A stretch of 64,000 nucleotides of DNA, from the NCBI RefSeq assembly GCF_002776525.5, contig NC_045441.1:117103210-117167209 (forward strand). The letters are read 5' to 3'. Shown one piece after another: positions 36,396 through 47,862 of this stretch. The position numbers and the translations under genes are program-made. The notes under the pieces were generated by a model that was not told the DNA's origin, searched no databases, and was given only the letters and a program-made list of their open reading frames with translations. How positions within the stretch are numbered: position 1 is the stretch's first letter; the number at the start of each line of letters is the position of its first letter. Origin of the DNA: Piliocolobus tephrosceles (taxonomy: Eukaryota > Chordata > Mammalia > Primates > Cercopithecidae).

Positions 36396-36572
36396 ATGTG
36401 TAGTGGGTTGCATAGCATCTCCCCAGAATACCTATCTATCTCGAACCTTAGAATGTGACCTTATTTGGAAATAAGGTCTTTGCAGATGTAATTAAGTAAG
36501 TTAAAATGAAGTGATACTGGATTATGATGGACCCTAAATTCAATGACCGGTCTCCTAATAAGAAGAGGATCT

Positions 36573-36732
36573 ATAGCCAGACGTGGTGGACTGCACCTGT
36601 AGTCCCAGCTACTCAGAAGGCTGAGATGGAAGGATTGCTTGAACCTAGGAGTTGGAGGCCTCAGTGAACCATGATCATGCCACTGCACTCTTGTCTGCGC
36701 AATAGAGTGAGACCCCAACTCTAGAAGAAGAC
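36573..36732 (+). mobile_element. Alu fragment, 5'-truncated, sense
   Basis: AGCCAGACGTGGTGGACTGC, GTAGTCCCAGCTACTCAGAAG, TGCCACTGCACTCTTGTC and GAGTGAGACCCCAACTCT form the right monomer only (FRAM-like). The tail merges into a (GGA)n stretch. Confidence 0.8.
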
Positions 36733-36780
36733 GGAGAAGGAGGAGGGGGGATGGAGAGAATGAGGAGGAGGAGGAGGACT
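36733..36780. repeat. (GGA)n-rich purine stretch
   Basis: Purine-only or nearly so, GGAGAAGGAGGAGGGG then GAGGAGGAGGAGGA, grown from the Alu fragment's tail. Confidence 0.85.
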
Positions 36781-37030
36781 AGTATTGGGCACAGAGAGAA
36801 AGAGACCATGTGACAGTGGAGATAGAGATTGGAGTGGTTTTAGCTACAAGACAGGAAATGCTGCCAGTTGCCAGGGTGCATCAGCTAGGAAGAGGCAAGG
36901 AAGGATACCTCCCTGGGGCCTTTAGAGGTATAGTGACCCTGCCTACACCTTGATTTTCAACTTGGAGCTTTCGGAACTTTGAGGGGGTAGTTTGCGGTAC
37001 TTTGTTATGGCAGCCCTGGGAAAGCAATTT

Positions 37031-37881
37031 AGCTTCTTATATCTGGTCACCTGACTCTTGGCCGAACCTCTTGTTTCTGGGTTTCTACTTCAGTAGTTAG
37101 TTTCTTTGCCAAGTAATCTGTGAGACAGGGTTTGATAATGTCAGCATTCTTTCGTTTCCGATTTCCTGCCTATTTTGTCTTGCTTCCTTTATTTATGTTT
37201 ATTATTTCTGTCAATACTCCTCCTGGGTGGTAATGCCTTCCCTCCTGCAGACCAGCTGACTGTTGGTGTGGAGGAGTTGATACACCCAAGCAAATTTCCA
37301 GTGTCGTCCATAGGCTTACCTCCAAACCATTGTCCTGTTTTCTTTCCTTGAAGCACGAACACTGATGTACACTTAAGAAGGCTGCCCTGTCTCGTGGCCA
37401 TCCTAGTCACAGGACCTCCATCACTTCTACTTAGTAATTAGCAGCATTTTGAAATATGATACACCCTGGGATAAATCATTCCTGGCAGTAGCTCTTGATG
37501 AGCCGTGCTCATCCCATTCAAGGTTGATGAATAGAACATTAGGAATAATTAGCACAAGACTATCTTCTGGAACACTGTCTCTTTTACATAGAGCATTATG
37601 TGGCACTGTGCAGGAATTTTCTTCAGTAACTATAGGAATCCCAGGTTTTCTCCTTAATCTGGCCTTTTTGGATAAGGTATTTTTTTCTGCAGCTTTGCCT
37701 TCTCACCTCTTCTGGCTTCAACAAGTGGGCTGGGCTGAACAGCAAGTAATCTCTGAAAACTAAGGTCAATAGTTGGTGTGTTTATTTTCTTTGGGACTCA
37801 GTCCCTGAAGCAGCTTTGGTCATGTGTAAACACTTGCTGTGTTAAGAAGGCCTTAATATGTTAACGAGTAGCCTAGTAATA
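37031..37881. other. Intron stretch, nothing recognised
   Basis: No repeat family recognised. The + frame 37449-37763 (104 codons) has no known motif and no splice context. Confidence 0.5.
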
Positions 37882-38204
37882 CCAATTCATTTCTCAAATT
37901 CTTTTTTTTTGTGTGACAGTGTCTCACTCTATCACCCAGGCTGGAGTGCAGTGACGTGATCTTGGCTCACTGCAACCTCCGCCTCCTGGGTTCAAGCGAT
38001 TCTCATGCCCCAGCCTTCTGAGTAGTTGGACTACGGGCATGTACCACCAAGCCCAGCTAATTTTTGTATTTTTAGTAGAGATAGGGTTTCATCATGTTGG
38101 CCAAGCTGATCTCGAACTCCCGATCTCAGGTGATCTGTCTGCTTCGGCCTCCCAAAGTGTTGGGATTACAGGCATGAGCCACTCCGCCTAGCCAATTCAT
38201 TTCT
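37882..38204 (-). mobile_element. Alu (AluS-like), antisense, 13-bp target-site duplication
   Basis: CCAATTCATTTCT is duplicated at 37882-37894 and 38192-38204 around a complete antisense Alu (GACAGTGTCTCACTCTATC to GAGCCACTCCGCCTAGCC). Confidence 0.97.
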
Positions 38205-38410
38205 GTTATTCATTCAGGAAATATTTTTTGGACAACTACTCTGTGCCAAGCTTTGTTCTAGACGCTGGGGATAGAGCCTATTTTTATAGTACTAATATTT
38301 TAGAAAAGACACACAGTTGTTGGGTACCTTTGTAGAGGTGCAGTAAAGATGAATAAAATATCATCTCTGTTGCAAGTTGCTTACAGTCTAACTGGAGTAA
38401 GATGACATCC
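38205..38410 (-). repeat. L2 3' end remnant, antisense
   Basis: TTCATTCAGGAAATATTTTTTG, ACTCTGTGCCAAGCTTTGTTC, AGACGCTGGGGATAGAG and TTGCTTACAGTCTAACTGGAG give the antisense L2 order. Confidence 0.75.
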
Positions 38411-38759
38411 GTCATATGAGAAGTTGAATAAGAATAGATTTGAATAACTGGTAAGATAACAGAAATGTATCACTTGGTGGTATTTGATAAATATTAATGC
38501 GAAGTGTACTGATTGTGGTAATCTTTCACAGATAGGAGAGTTCTCACTTGCTGGGTGACCTTATGTATTTAATGGTCCCAGCTTCCAGTCATAATCCTGA
38601 CTCTTAGGAATATTTCCCCTCCTAATTTCTTTCTCTGCTTGTAGATTTCTGCTTCCAGCTGCTGACTAGCGGATACCCAACTGCAGGGTCCAGTGGGTAA
38701 TTGACATCTGTCATGTCCAAAATATAGTTCAGAGTTTCCATATGATTTTTTTCTCCTGC

Positions 38760-39570
38760 CCACAAACTGCCTTGGCTTTGCTATTGATCTTTCTAAATGT
38801 CATCTCCCATACATTTTGCCAGACGTTAAAACCAGTAGTCACCCAGCCCCTAACCTGATCTTTTCTATAACCAAATTCATCATTACCCCTCTTTTTCATG
38901 GTTTTTTTTGTTTGTTTGTTTGTTTTTTGGTGAATCTCTTAGTCTGTGTCTTCCTTATCTCTCATTTTAATTGTTGGAATTTCACCTTAACTACTTGCCC
39001 TGTTTCTTCTGTCTATGCCATCTTGCAGATTACTGTCACAATTGCTTCCAAAATGCGTAGGCCTGACCATGTCACCAACTCTGCTGATAACCATTTGCCT
39101 GCAGAAAACAATCTGACTCCCTAAGTGATTATATAATACAAAGCAAAGGAAAAGCAGCTGTATATAAAATATTGTAACTTCAGGTGAGCATCTTGCTTCC
39201 ATTTCCAGTCTGACTTTTGGCATTGCTGTCCACATAATATGTCACAAAGAACTTCTCACCTTTCCATGGGGACATGCCAAGCCATTTCACAACTTCTTTC
39301 CTTCATACATTTTTTTTTTTTTTTTTGGTCAGGAATCTTACCTGTATTCTGTATTCCTGGCTCCCCATGTAAAGTCTGATGTTCTTTGTCCTCCGATAAT
39401 GTTTTTGTGACCCTTTCTGTTGTAGTAGTTCCCAGGTCTGACCTACCTCCCCACCCCTATAGGACAAAGAGCCTGTCTTGTCTTTTCATCAGCTCACAGT
39501 TCCTAAGACTGTGCTCAACATTGAGAATGAGATCGAGGTCCTCAATAGATCTTTACAGAAGGGGTGGGAT
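38760..39570 (+). repeat. L2 LINE remnants, sense
   Basis: CCTGACCATGTCACCAACTCTG (39062-39083) corresponds to the L2 'TCTGATCATGTCACTCC' region. At 39470-39560 CTGTCTTGTCTTTTCATCAG and TCCTCAATAGATCTTTACAG resemble the L2 3' end. A (TTTG)n run lies at 38905-38928 and a T16 run at 39311-39326. Confidence 0.6.
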
Positions 39571-39745
39571 TTGTCCTGTGCCTTGTCATATGGAAGATTT
39601 GGATGTGGAGAAGGGATGGAGAAGGCCTGTCATGTAGCTCTGAGCTGGGGAAATGGTTTCCATGTCACCTGCTTTTTAGATTTCTTCATGCTATTATATA
39701 ATAATATTGACTTGGAGCCCTAATTCAGGGAGACTTTAGGTATAA

Positions 39746-39783
39746 ATACTGTCTGATTGAAATACATACTGTCTGATTGAAAT
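39746..39783. repeat. 20-bp-period direct repeat
   Basis: ATACTGTCTGATTGAAAT occurs twice with two bases between. Confidence 0.9.
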
Positions 39784-42260
39784 TCAAACCAAGACCTTAA
39801 AACTAGGTGGATAAATATGTTTTCTTATGTTGTGCTACGTACGAATTGAACTTGTTGGATTATCGCTCCATCTGATTGGCAGCATGCTTGTTGCCTAGTG
39901 TGAAGTCTTCATGAGGGAAGCTGAGCAGTCACTCCTTAATACTGTAGGTCTGATTTGGGGCTTTTCTGCGTCTTTTTCATTATTGAAAATGTGCATCATT
40001 TGTATCTTGTTCTCCTTAAAAATCACAGAAGGATTTACTCAACTAATAGGCAGTAAACTAATATTTTTTGGCTTGAATTCTCTATTATTATTTTAAAGTT
40101 CTAAGTAACATAAGGTTGATGGACCTTGACTGAACCCTGCTGTTCCCATCTCCCCCTCAGCCCCTGGCTTGGGATTCTTAATGTTCCTATTCCCCAGTAA
40201 TAGTGCAAATGAGTCGGAAGTCAGTACGTCGGTACCTTGCTCCACTTTGCTGTGTCTGCATTGTATGATGTACCTTTTTGCCTGGCAGGTTGCTGCTGAG
40301 CCCAGCTCCTCAGAGCCTGTCCTAGTAGAGTTTGATGCACAGGGTGGGCAGTGAAACAGCAGAGTTTCCTCCCCCAGGCTCGGTTTCCACCACCTCCAAA
40401 CCTTTAACCCCCATTTATTTTAAAAAGACACCAAAAGAAAAGCAAGGAAAGGAAAAGTAAAGAATGGAAGAAAGAAAGGAAGAAAGTCACAGAGGTGACC
40501 TAGTCTTTGATTAGAAGTTTAGGTGACCGTGTTTTGGTGAGATGGTGTCACGTGCAGCTAGAGAGCTGGGGAGGCTTTTTTAGCTTTCTGATTGATTCTC
40601 TCAACATTTGAGTGAGAAAATCGTAATTTGATGGTCTCTGCGTTCATGACACCTCCATTTCTTCATTTATAAAACGGACATCATGTTTGACACCTATAAT
40701 TCCTAGGGTTTGTAATAGTACAGGGAGAGAATGTAAGCAGTCACATTAGGAGTAAATTTGAGCAGGACAGAATGAAAGGAACTGTTTCATTTCTTCAGGG
40801 TGGAACTATAGAAGCTAGCACCTCAAATGCAGACCTGCAGCCTTGTCCAAAATTTGTCAGGCTACATAAAAATGAAGAGATGAGACATTTCTGTGACCTC
40901 AGAGTCAGGAAGATATGCAATTGAAGATTGTGTGTAATCATATTCTTACACTTGGGATGAATTCATTTCTTTCACTGTTCCTCATTTTCTTAATTTGGAA
41001 AATCCAAAGGTTACCTTTTTTCTACTCTCTAAAAAGATGATCTTACTAAAGTATCCAGAAAGACTCAATTTGTTTTCCTGGTATTTCTAATCAGATTCTG
41101 ACTTAACAACGTTTACTTTTAAATATGTAGTTTCCCTAGTATTGACTCTGAGGAGGGCCACCATAAAGAGGCAGGTGGCCCCACCTTGTAGGATGGGCTG
41201 GAGGTAGAAAAATTCAGGAGCCTGGAGTCCTGGCCTGAAGTGCATCTAGTCTTTGGTCACCTCACACCCTTTTTATCTTGGCCCTTAGTTAACCCCTTTC
41301 TAAAAACAGAAGGAACCAGCAGACCAGCTCTGAAAATCAGTTCATAAAGCCCAGTTTGAAGATTTGTTGTCCTGTTTTGCATTGATTGGACTACTTTTAG
41401 GGTTCCAAAAGTTTAATCTTTTTGTCATCAAAGATTGTTTTATTTTAAATATCAGTTAATTTGATGAATACTGATGTGATGGCTATGTGTCACACACAAA
41501 CCCCTGAGTCCTGTGGCCACTGGGTGATTCTTTGAACTTACTGTGAACAGTGATTGTTAAAGGCCTGTCTGCTGAGAATGCTATAATATAAATCTCTACT
41601 ATTTCTGTGCAGTGACTTTAATTTAATCACCCATTATGCCCACCTTCTCCCAACCCCCACAAGCTAGGAGATTGAATTCATTCTTTCTCCACCTCTGTTC
41701 ATGCTACCAGGTTAGGGTCAAAGCAGATCTTTTTATCTGAAATGTTTAAGTGGTTAGGTTGGGGTTACAATTTGGTTAGTTATTGGGGAAAGGAATTGTT
41801 TCCTCCTTTTCTAGGATGTGTGGTTCCTAATTGTTTTCTCTCATTTGAGGGCTGGTGGTGGTTTCCTTCTGTCATTTGTCAGTTCACTACATTTTGAAAT
41901 AATGGCTTTAGGAATCCAATGCCATCAGAATGATTGACTTCTTGACATTAGCCAGGTGCTTTTTCACATTTTTCCGTAGTTTCTCCTATTGCCAGTGGTG
42001 GAGTTTGCTTGCTGCCAGCAGTCTGGAAGCAAAGCAGCGTGTAGTTTGAACTCCACAGCATGGGAGAGTTTTTGAAGATCAAAGACAAAGATGAGTCATG
42101 TTGCTGTTCTTCGGTATTTCTCCTTTGGTGTAGTTAATCACAGCTTTCCAAGGGGCAAATGGTAATAAGATCACTGAGTCTAGATAGATTTATGATGTTT
42201 CTCTCACCATTCGGAGACTGAAAGTAGAATTGATAGTCTTTTTTACGTTACAGACACAAA
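39784..42260. other. Intron stretch, mostly unique
   Basis: Contains a GA-rich patch (AGCAAGGAAAGGAAAAG to GAAGAAAGAAAGGAAGAAAG, about 40430-40487). I see no gene or repeat family. Confidence 0.55.
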
Positions 42261-42364
42261 CTTCCCCTTCCTTTCTTTCTCTCTAACCTCATTTTCTTTC
42301 TTCCCTCTCTATCCTTCCTTTTTCCCCCTTTCCCTCTGCCTTCCATTTTCCATCCTCCTCCTCA
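42261..42364 (+). repeat. Long pyrimidine tract
   Basis: Roughly 100 bases that are almost all C/T (CTTCCCCTTCCTTTCTTTCT through CATCCTCCTCCTC). Such tracts can bind PTB-type proteins or form triplex. No splice site follows it directly. Confidence 0.85.
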
Positions 42365-42740
42365 AAGTTTCTTAGGCCTCCAACATGAAATTGTCAAAAT
42401 GCTAAGCTTGTAGTAGCACTCACTTTCCAATGTATATGGTCCATCTGCCTTTATGTCTGACTTGGCTGTTGTAGTGGATCCCTGGGACCTTTCTGGCCTT
42501 AACAAGAAAAAAGTGATTTGCTAAATGCCATTTTTTCTTGTTTCTGTTCTTCCTTTCAGCAGCATGAAGCTTGGTTCAGTACCAGAGTTGACAGAGCGTT
42601 AGCTTTTCTCTGAACCAGGTCCGTTTAAGTTTTTGCTTGATGGCTCCAGTTTATTCTTGGCTTTGGATCCTCCCAAATGAACATTCAGAATGTTCTCAGC
42701 AAGATGATATTATGTAGTACATTTAGAACTCTCTGCCTTC

Positions 42741-42803
42741 TTTTTCATTGTTTTTGGAAACAATTTCATTGTTTTCATTGTCGTTTTTCATTGTTTTTGG
42801 AAA
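42741..42803. repeat. Direct repeat, period 43
   Basis: TTTTTCATTGTTTTTGGAAA occurs identically at 42741 and 42784, with partial TTTCATTG copies between. Confidence 0.88.
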
Positions 42804-43689
42804 AAAGAAAACATGGACAAGGAAAACGTTGCGCCAGTCTTTCCTTTTGGTCCAAGTTTCCCTTCCTGAGGAATTCTAGTTGATGGGCCAGTATATGTGT
42901 GTCCTTGCTGGGTGCTCTAATGATGCAGTAGCCTGATGCTGCCCCAGGCACAAGTAGCATGCGGGGTGCTTGGACATTGTTTCAGCTAGCAAAAGAATAC
43001 CTGTTTGGATAACACTGACCTGCTTCAGAGTATGTTGTTTTCCTTGGATGACCCAGCTTTCTGTAATTCACATTTGGATTGGATTGTTTTTTCCTGAACT
43101 CCATGTCATCATCTCTGTTCTCCAACTGTTGTCTCCAGGTTGATGGGTACCAGTACAGGATTGATTTCTCTGCGTCTTTGTTTTTTCTGTTTCTTTCAGG
43201 GATTGCCTTTTACACTGGGATGATTTCTATGGTCAGGCAAAGGTACTTCTCCTTACAGGATTTTTTTAAATTTAGTTTTTAAACTGCCAGGAAGATATAA
43301 TTTTTAAAAAATTTTTGTTTTATATAACATAACTTGTTCTTTACATTTTAAAAATAGATGTAGAAAGGATGTGTGAAAAAAAATAGCTGCGTAGAAAGCA
43401 CATATATGGATAAAGCAGTGATTTAAAAAATTTTTTCTTCTAAAGATTTTAAAAGTCAAATCAAGAAAGTAAATGAATTTGGTTGTTTTATTGCCGAAAC
43501 AGACATTTTGACGTCATTTGGCAGGAAAGCCACTGTGGAAACATAGGATATTTTTTGACAAGCTATTATATAAAATAGGCAGACATTTGAATTATTTAAC
43601 ATCCCTTTTATCTTTTAGACATTTTTATTTATGGGGAAATCAATATCATTGTAAAGTTTTCTCTTGTGTGTTCATTTTTTATTTTAATT
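42804..43689. other. Intron stretch, nothing recognised
   Basis: AT-rich after 43270. Short frames only. Confidence 0.5.
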
Positions 43690-44660
43690 ATTATTTTGAG
43701 TAGATAATGCATTTAATTGGTTTAAAATTCAAATGCTAATAAGGAGCATAAATTGGAGACTTTTCTTTTGCCCTAGTCCTTCACGGGTTCATTTTACCAC
43801 CCAAGAAGCAGTCAGTATGACGATTTCCTTGTAAATCCTTTCAGGGTTATTTTAGGCCTACATAGGAAGATATGTTTGTGGGTAGGTGTTCTCCCTTTTT
43901 ACACATACGCTAGCATCGTAAATACAGTTTAAATTTCATACATACCACCAAAAATAGTGTCTTTGCATTTGTGTTTCAATTCTGTGTGCTTACAAGTAGT
44001 AAAGGATTGTCATATTTGATCTGTACAACTTAGAGAAAGCTTGCAACTTTCCCGTAAAATTTTAGTCTAGTTTTCTCTATGGCCATAATTTTCCTACTTG
44101 AAAATGCCACTGTGAATTCTGCTAATACTGGTGATATTGTTCATTCTGTCTTTGTTTATGATACTATATATATATATATTTTGCTGTTTTGTTTTAAATA
44201 ACATTTACTGCTCATTTTTTTCAATCATAAAAGCAGCACTTGTTTATTCTAACAATTTTTTGTTTTTAAAAAAAGAGAAGATAAAGGAAAAAAACCCCTA
44301 ACACCCAGGGTAGCACCTGTTAATACTTCAGTGTGTATTACTCTCATCTTTTTTTTAATGCACCTGTGTTTGCATAATTTTCAACTTAGCTCGTAATTAT
44401 ATGTTACTTACTGCTTTGTAACCTGCAATATGATAGTTTTTCCATGTCATTAAATAGTCTCCTACATGAGGTACTTTATCATTTAATAGCATTGAATGTT
44501 TAATCAATATCCTGTTGTTGGCTGTTTGTGGTGGCTTTGAAACCAAATAGACATGAGTTTGAATCTCTGGAGTAGCATTACCTAACTCAGTCCCATCATG
44601 ACCATTAAAAGAGGTGATATATGTTAAACATTTAGTGCAGTGCTTGGGCACATTGTAAGA
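43690..44660 (-). repeat. Possible old LINE 3' region, antisense
   Basis: TTGGTTTAAAATTCAAATGC, GTAGCACCTGTTAATACTTC, TTACTTACTGCTTTGTAACC and GATAGTTTTTCCATGTCATT resemble antisense 3' regions of old L1 elements. Includes a (TA)n run at about 44164-44180. Assignment is tentative. Confidence 0.35.
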
Positions 44661-46759
44661 GCGTCATCGATAATAGCAAACTACTGAGTCAGGGTTTAGG
44701 AAAATTAAGAACAGAGAGCAGTACACAATATGACAAATAAAATGAACTAGTTCTGGGTTCTGATAAGACTGAGTGAGAGAGAGAAGGGGATGGGCAAAGT
44801 GAGCAGTGTGGTCGGGGGAGACACAGAGTGAGTTCTTATGAGGAAGAAGGCAGCCAGCCTTATTTCCCTTAAACCCCCCACCTTGTAGTTGCTTTCAAAA
44901 CCAATCCAGCAAGATTACAGTCTATTGCATGTCCTTCTTTAGAAAGTCTTTTTCACCCCGAGGTGCTTAGTTCCCCTGACTAGGATGTTCTGAGTCTGGG
45001 AGGAAGTGGGAATGGCCTTGGGAATGGGGAGTTGTGAGAGAACTCAACATCTTGTTTCCTTGGTTTTCTGAGTTTCTTGGCACATTTTTCACAACCAGGT
45101 AGGGTTCCCATGGGAACTGTCAGACCCTCTGAGGGGGACTTAATTTACTGTGACCCAAAATAAACAAAAGAAAGGGCAAAGTATGCACCCTACCAGCAGG
45201 TTTTTTAAAACCCGAGTTTCTCTGAAAGTCTCAGACTTACTAAAGCTCAAAATTAAAGATTCTCAATCCCCTGAACTTACCGGTATAACCATAAGTTTGT
45301 TTCATCATCAGTTGGAAACAAATGTTGGATGCCTTGCCTCTTCAACATTTTTGAGCTCTGTAAATGAATGCTCAATTAATCAATCCAGCATTACAAGCTG
45401 TTCTTTTTTTTTTTTTTCACTTTGACATATTTACTTTTAAAAGTTAGACTTAATTGAGGATGTGTTGGTGAATTCAGGTATTGATCAAATTTAGATAGTA
45501 TCATAAAGTGAGTTTATTTCTAATCCTATAGGTTAGCATATTTTGTTTAAAGTGACCTTGACATTTAAAGTGAAAGAGAGATTTGTTGTGATTTATGTTA
45601 TAGAGTGATGCATTTTATTTACTCATATCATAGTCAACACTTAAGCAATGAAGGATTTACCCTGGTATTAAATATTGATTATGACAACAACAAAAATGAA
45701 GCAGAAATGCTACTTTATTAAAAAATATAGGCAAACTTTTAAAAAAGTAAACAACTACTTTTGCAAATACAGTGGTATGTTTTTATACTGTCCTTTCTCC
45801 ATGGTGGTATCTTTAAGTTTCCACTGATTTTAAATAATACCCCTTTCAAAAGTAAGTGCATACTAACTGCAATAGCTAATGAAAAAAATCTGATTTTATA
45901 TGTCCTCAGCAATAGTGTTATTTGTCATATCAGAAAACTTATCTACCAGTTCTTTTAATTCTTCATGGAAAAGCAGTTGGTGCTTTATTCTTAGGAAACT
46001 ATTGAGGTTTTATTTTGTTTTTATAAGCCATATTCCCTGATATAGATGAAATCTGTTTTCTCTCCTTGTTCACTGGAGACATAACAAGTGTTCAAGGCCA
46101 CCTCTGTGGTTTTCCTTCTTGATACCTGATTCTTGATAAGCTGTTTAAGGACTAAAGCAATTAGATTTAGGATCCGTTTTAAGTCTGTATAGCCTGGAAT
46201 GAAAATTCTGATCTTTACCCATTTTCGTTGTCCCAATCACTTTATCTTTTGTTCTCTTCCATCACTTCAGCGAGAGTAGCAGTTCCAGTGCTAAAAAAGA
46301 AGATGGAGTATTCCTTTAATGTTTGCACATATACGAGACTCCTCATGAATTCTTTTTTTTTTTTTTAAGCTTGCTTTAAAAAATACTTGATGAGCAGTGG
46401 AATGTCATCATTTTTAGTAGTTCTAACCATTTTGCTGTTGTTTACCATCCTGTTTTCTTAGTTCCTGACCTTGGAAAGCTTTATAAACCTCTAATCTTCA
46501 TCTTCTTTGCGACTAATTCCATTGTCTTCCGCCTCAGGTGGTGTATTTGCCAAATTTTTTATCTGTTTTCTGGAATGTATGTACAACTGTAATATTTTTG
46601 TTACTTGAAAGGAAGTAGGAACATGTGGACACCGAATAAAAATTGGTGGGTTGATTACAAGCCTGTTGGAGAATTATATGTAGGGAATCTAATCTCCCTT
46701 ATTGACCGTAATACATGTGTCACTGGTTTTTAGGAATGACAGTTATTAATGTTAGCTTA
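44661..46759. other. Intron stretch, nothing recognised
   Basis: T-runs at 45405-45417 and 46352-46367. No repeat family motifs or coding evidence. The antisense frame 46021-46236 has no recognisable homology. Confidence 0.5.
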
Positions 46760-46767
46760 AAACATAC

Positions 46768-47066
46768 TTTTTTTTTTTTTAAATAAGTGGCAGAGTCTTG
46801 CTCTGTCGCCAAGGCTGGAGTGCAATGGTGCGAACTTGGCTCACTGCAACCTCCGTCTCCCAGGTTCAAGTGATTCTCCTGCCTCAGTCTCCTGAGTAGT
46901 GGGGACTATGGGCGCATGCCACCACGCCTGGCTAATTTTTGTATTTTTAGTAGAGACGGGGTTTCACTATATTGGCCAGGATGGTCTCAATCTCCTGAAC
47001 TCGTGATCCACTTGCCTTGGCATCCCAAAGTGCTGAGATTACAGGCATGAGCCACTGCTCCCGGCC
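46768..47066 (-). mobile_element. Alu (AluS-like), antisense, first of a tandem pair
   Basis: Poly-T, GGCAGAGTCTTGCTCTGTCG, GTAGAGACGGGGTTTCACTA and a terminal CCACTGCTCCCGGCC. The next Alu begins 2-3 bases later. Confidence 0.95.
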
Positions 47067-47068
47067 AC

Positions 47069-47356
47069 CTTTTTTTTTTTTGGAAACTGAATTTTGTTGT
47101 TGCCCAGGCTGAAGTGGTGTGATCTTGGCTCACTACAACCTCTGCCTCCCAGGTTCAAGCAATTCTCATGCCTCAACCTCCCGAGTAGCTGGGATTACAG
47201 GTGTGTGCCACCATGCCCAGCTAATTTTTGTACTTTAGTAGAGATGAGATTTTGCCACGTTGGCCAGGCTGGTCTTGAACTCCTGACCTTAGGTGATCCG
47301 CCCACCCTGGCCTCCCAAAGTGCTGGGATTACAGGCATGAGCCACGGCACTCGGCC
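47069..47356 (-). mobile_element. Alu, antisense, second of a tandem pair
   Basis: T12, then a left side with a small deletion (AACTGAATTTTGTTGTTGCCC), then a normal body to CACGGCACTCGGCC. AACATAC before the first Alu (46761-46767) and after the second (from 47359) suggests that one target-site duplication encloses both. Confidence 0.94.
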
Positions 47357-47565
47357 AGAACATACCTGAACCATGAATATCTTCCATGTCTCTTCTGTAG
47401 TTATTTTTTTCTGATTATAAAAGCAATATATGTTTAGTATACTAAGTTTGGCAAGTATAAAGGAAAAATAAAAGTAATTCAAATGACATTTTGGGGGATT
47501 TTCTTTCACGTACACATTTATATTCTAATCTGTCTGTGTGTCCTTTTTTAAAAATGGACAATGGA
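47357..47565. other. Inter-Alu spacer, possible old LINE piece
   Basis: CTGATTATAAAAGCAATATATG followed by GGCAAGTATAAAGGAAAAAT resembles antisense old LINE 3' sequence. It is the loop between oppositely oriented Alus. Confidence 0.4.
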
Positions 47566-47862
47566 GGCCGGGTGTGGTGGCTTATGGCTGTAATCCCAGC
47601 ATTTTGGGAAGCTGAGGATGTGGATCACCTGAGGTCAGGAGTTTGAGACCAGCCTGGTCAACATGGCAAAACCCCATCTCTACTAAAAATACAAAAATTA
47701 GCTGGGCGTGGTGGCAGGCACCCATAATCCAAGCTACTTGGGAGGCTGAGGCAGGTGAATTACTTGAACCCAGGAGGTGGAGGTTGCAGTGAACCAAGAT
47801 TGTGCCACCATACTCCAGCCTGGGCCACAAGAGTGAAACTCAGTCTCAAAAATAAAACAAAA
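47566..47862 (+). mobile_element. Alu (AluS-like), sense
   Basis: GGCCGGGTGTGGTGGCTTATG start, ending with an A-rich tail CTCAAAAATAAAACAAAA. A near-duplicate flank (AAAATGGACAATGGA before, AAAATTGACAGTGGA after) is the likely target-site duplication. Inverted relative to the preceding pair. Confidence 0.95.

Larger units (their letters stand above)
36396..37030 (+). mobile_element. Old MaLR/ERVL-type LTR, split by an Alu fragment
   Basis: GAATGTGACCTTATTTGGAA, GGTCTTTGCAGATGTAATTAAG, CCTAATAAGAAGAGGA, then after the Alu fragment GACCATGTGACAGTGGAGAT, AGGAAGAGGCAAGGAAGG, CACCTTGATTTTCAACTTGG and GGTACTTTGTTATGGCAGCC follow a common old LTR order. It is non-coding and diverged. Subfamily not assigned. 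Confidence 0.65.
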
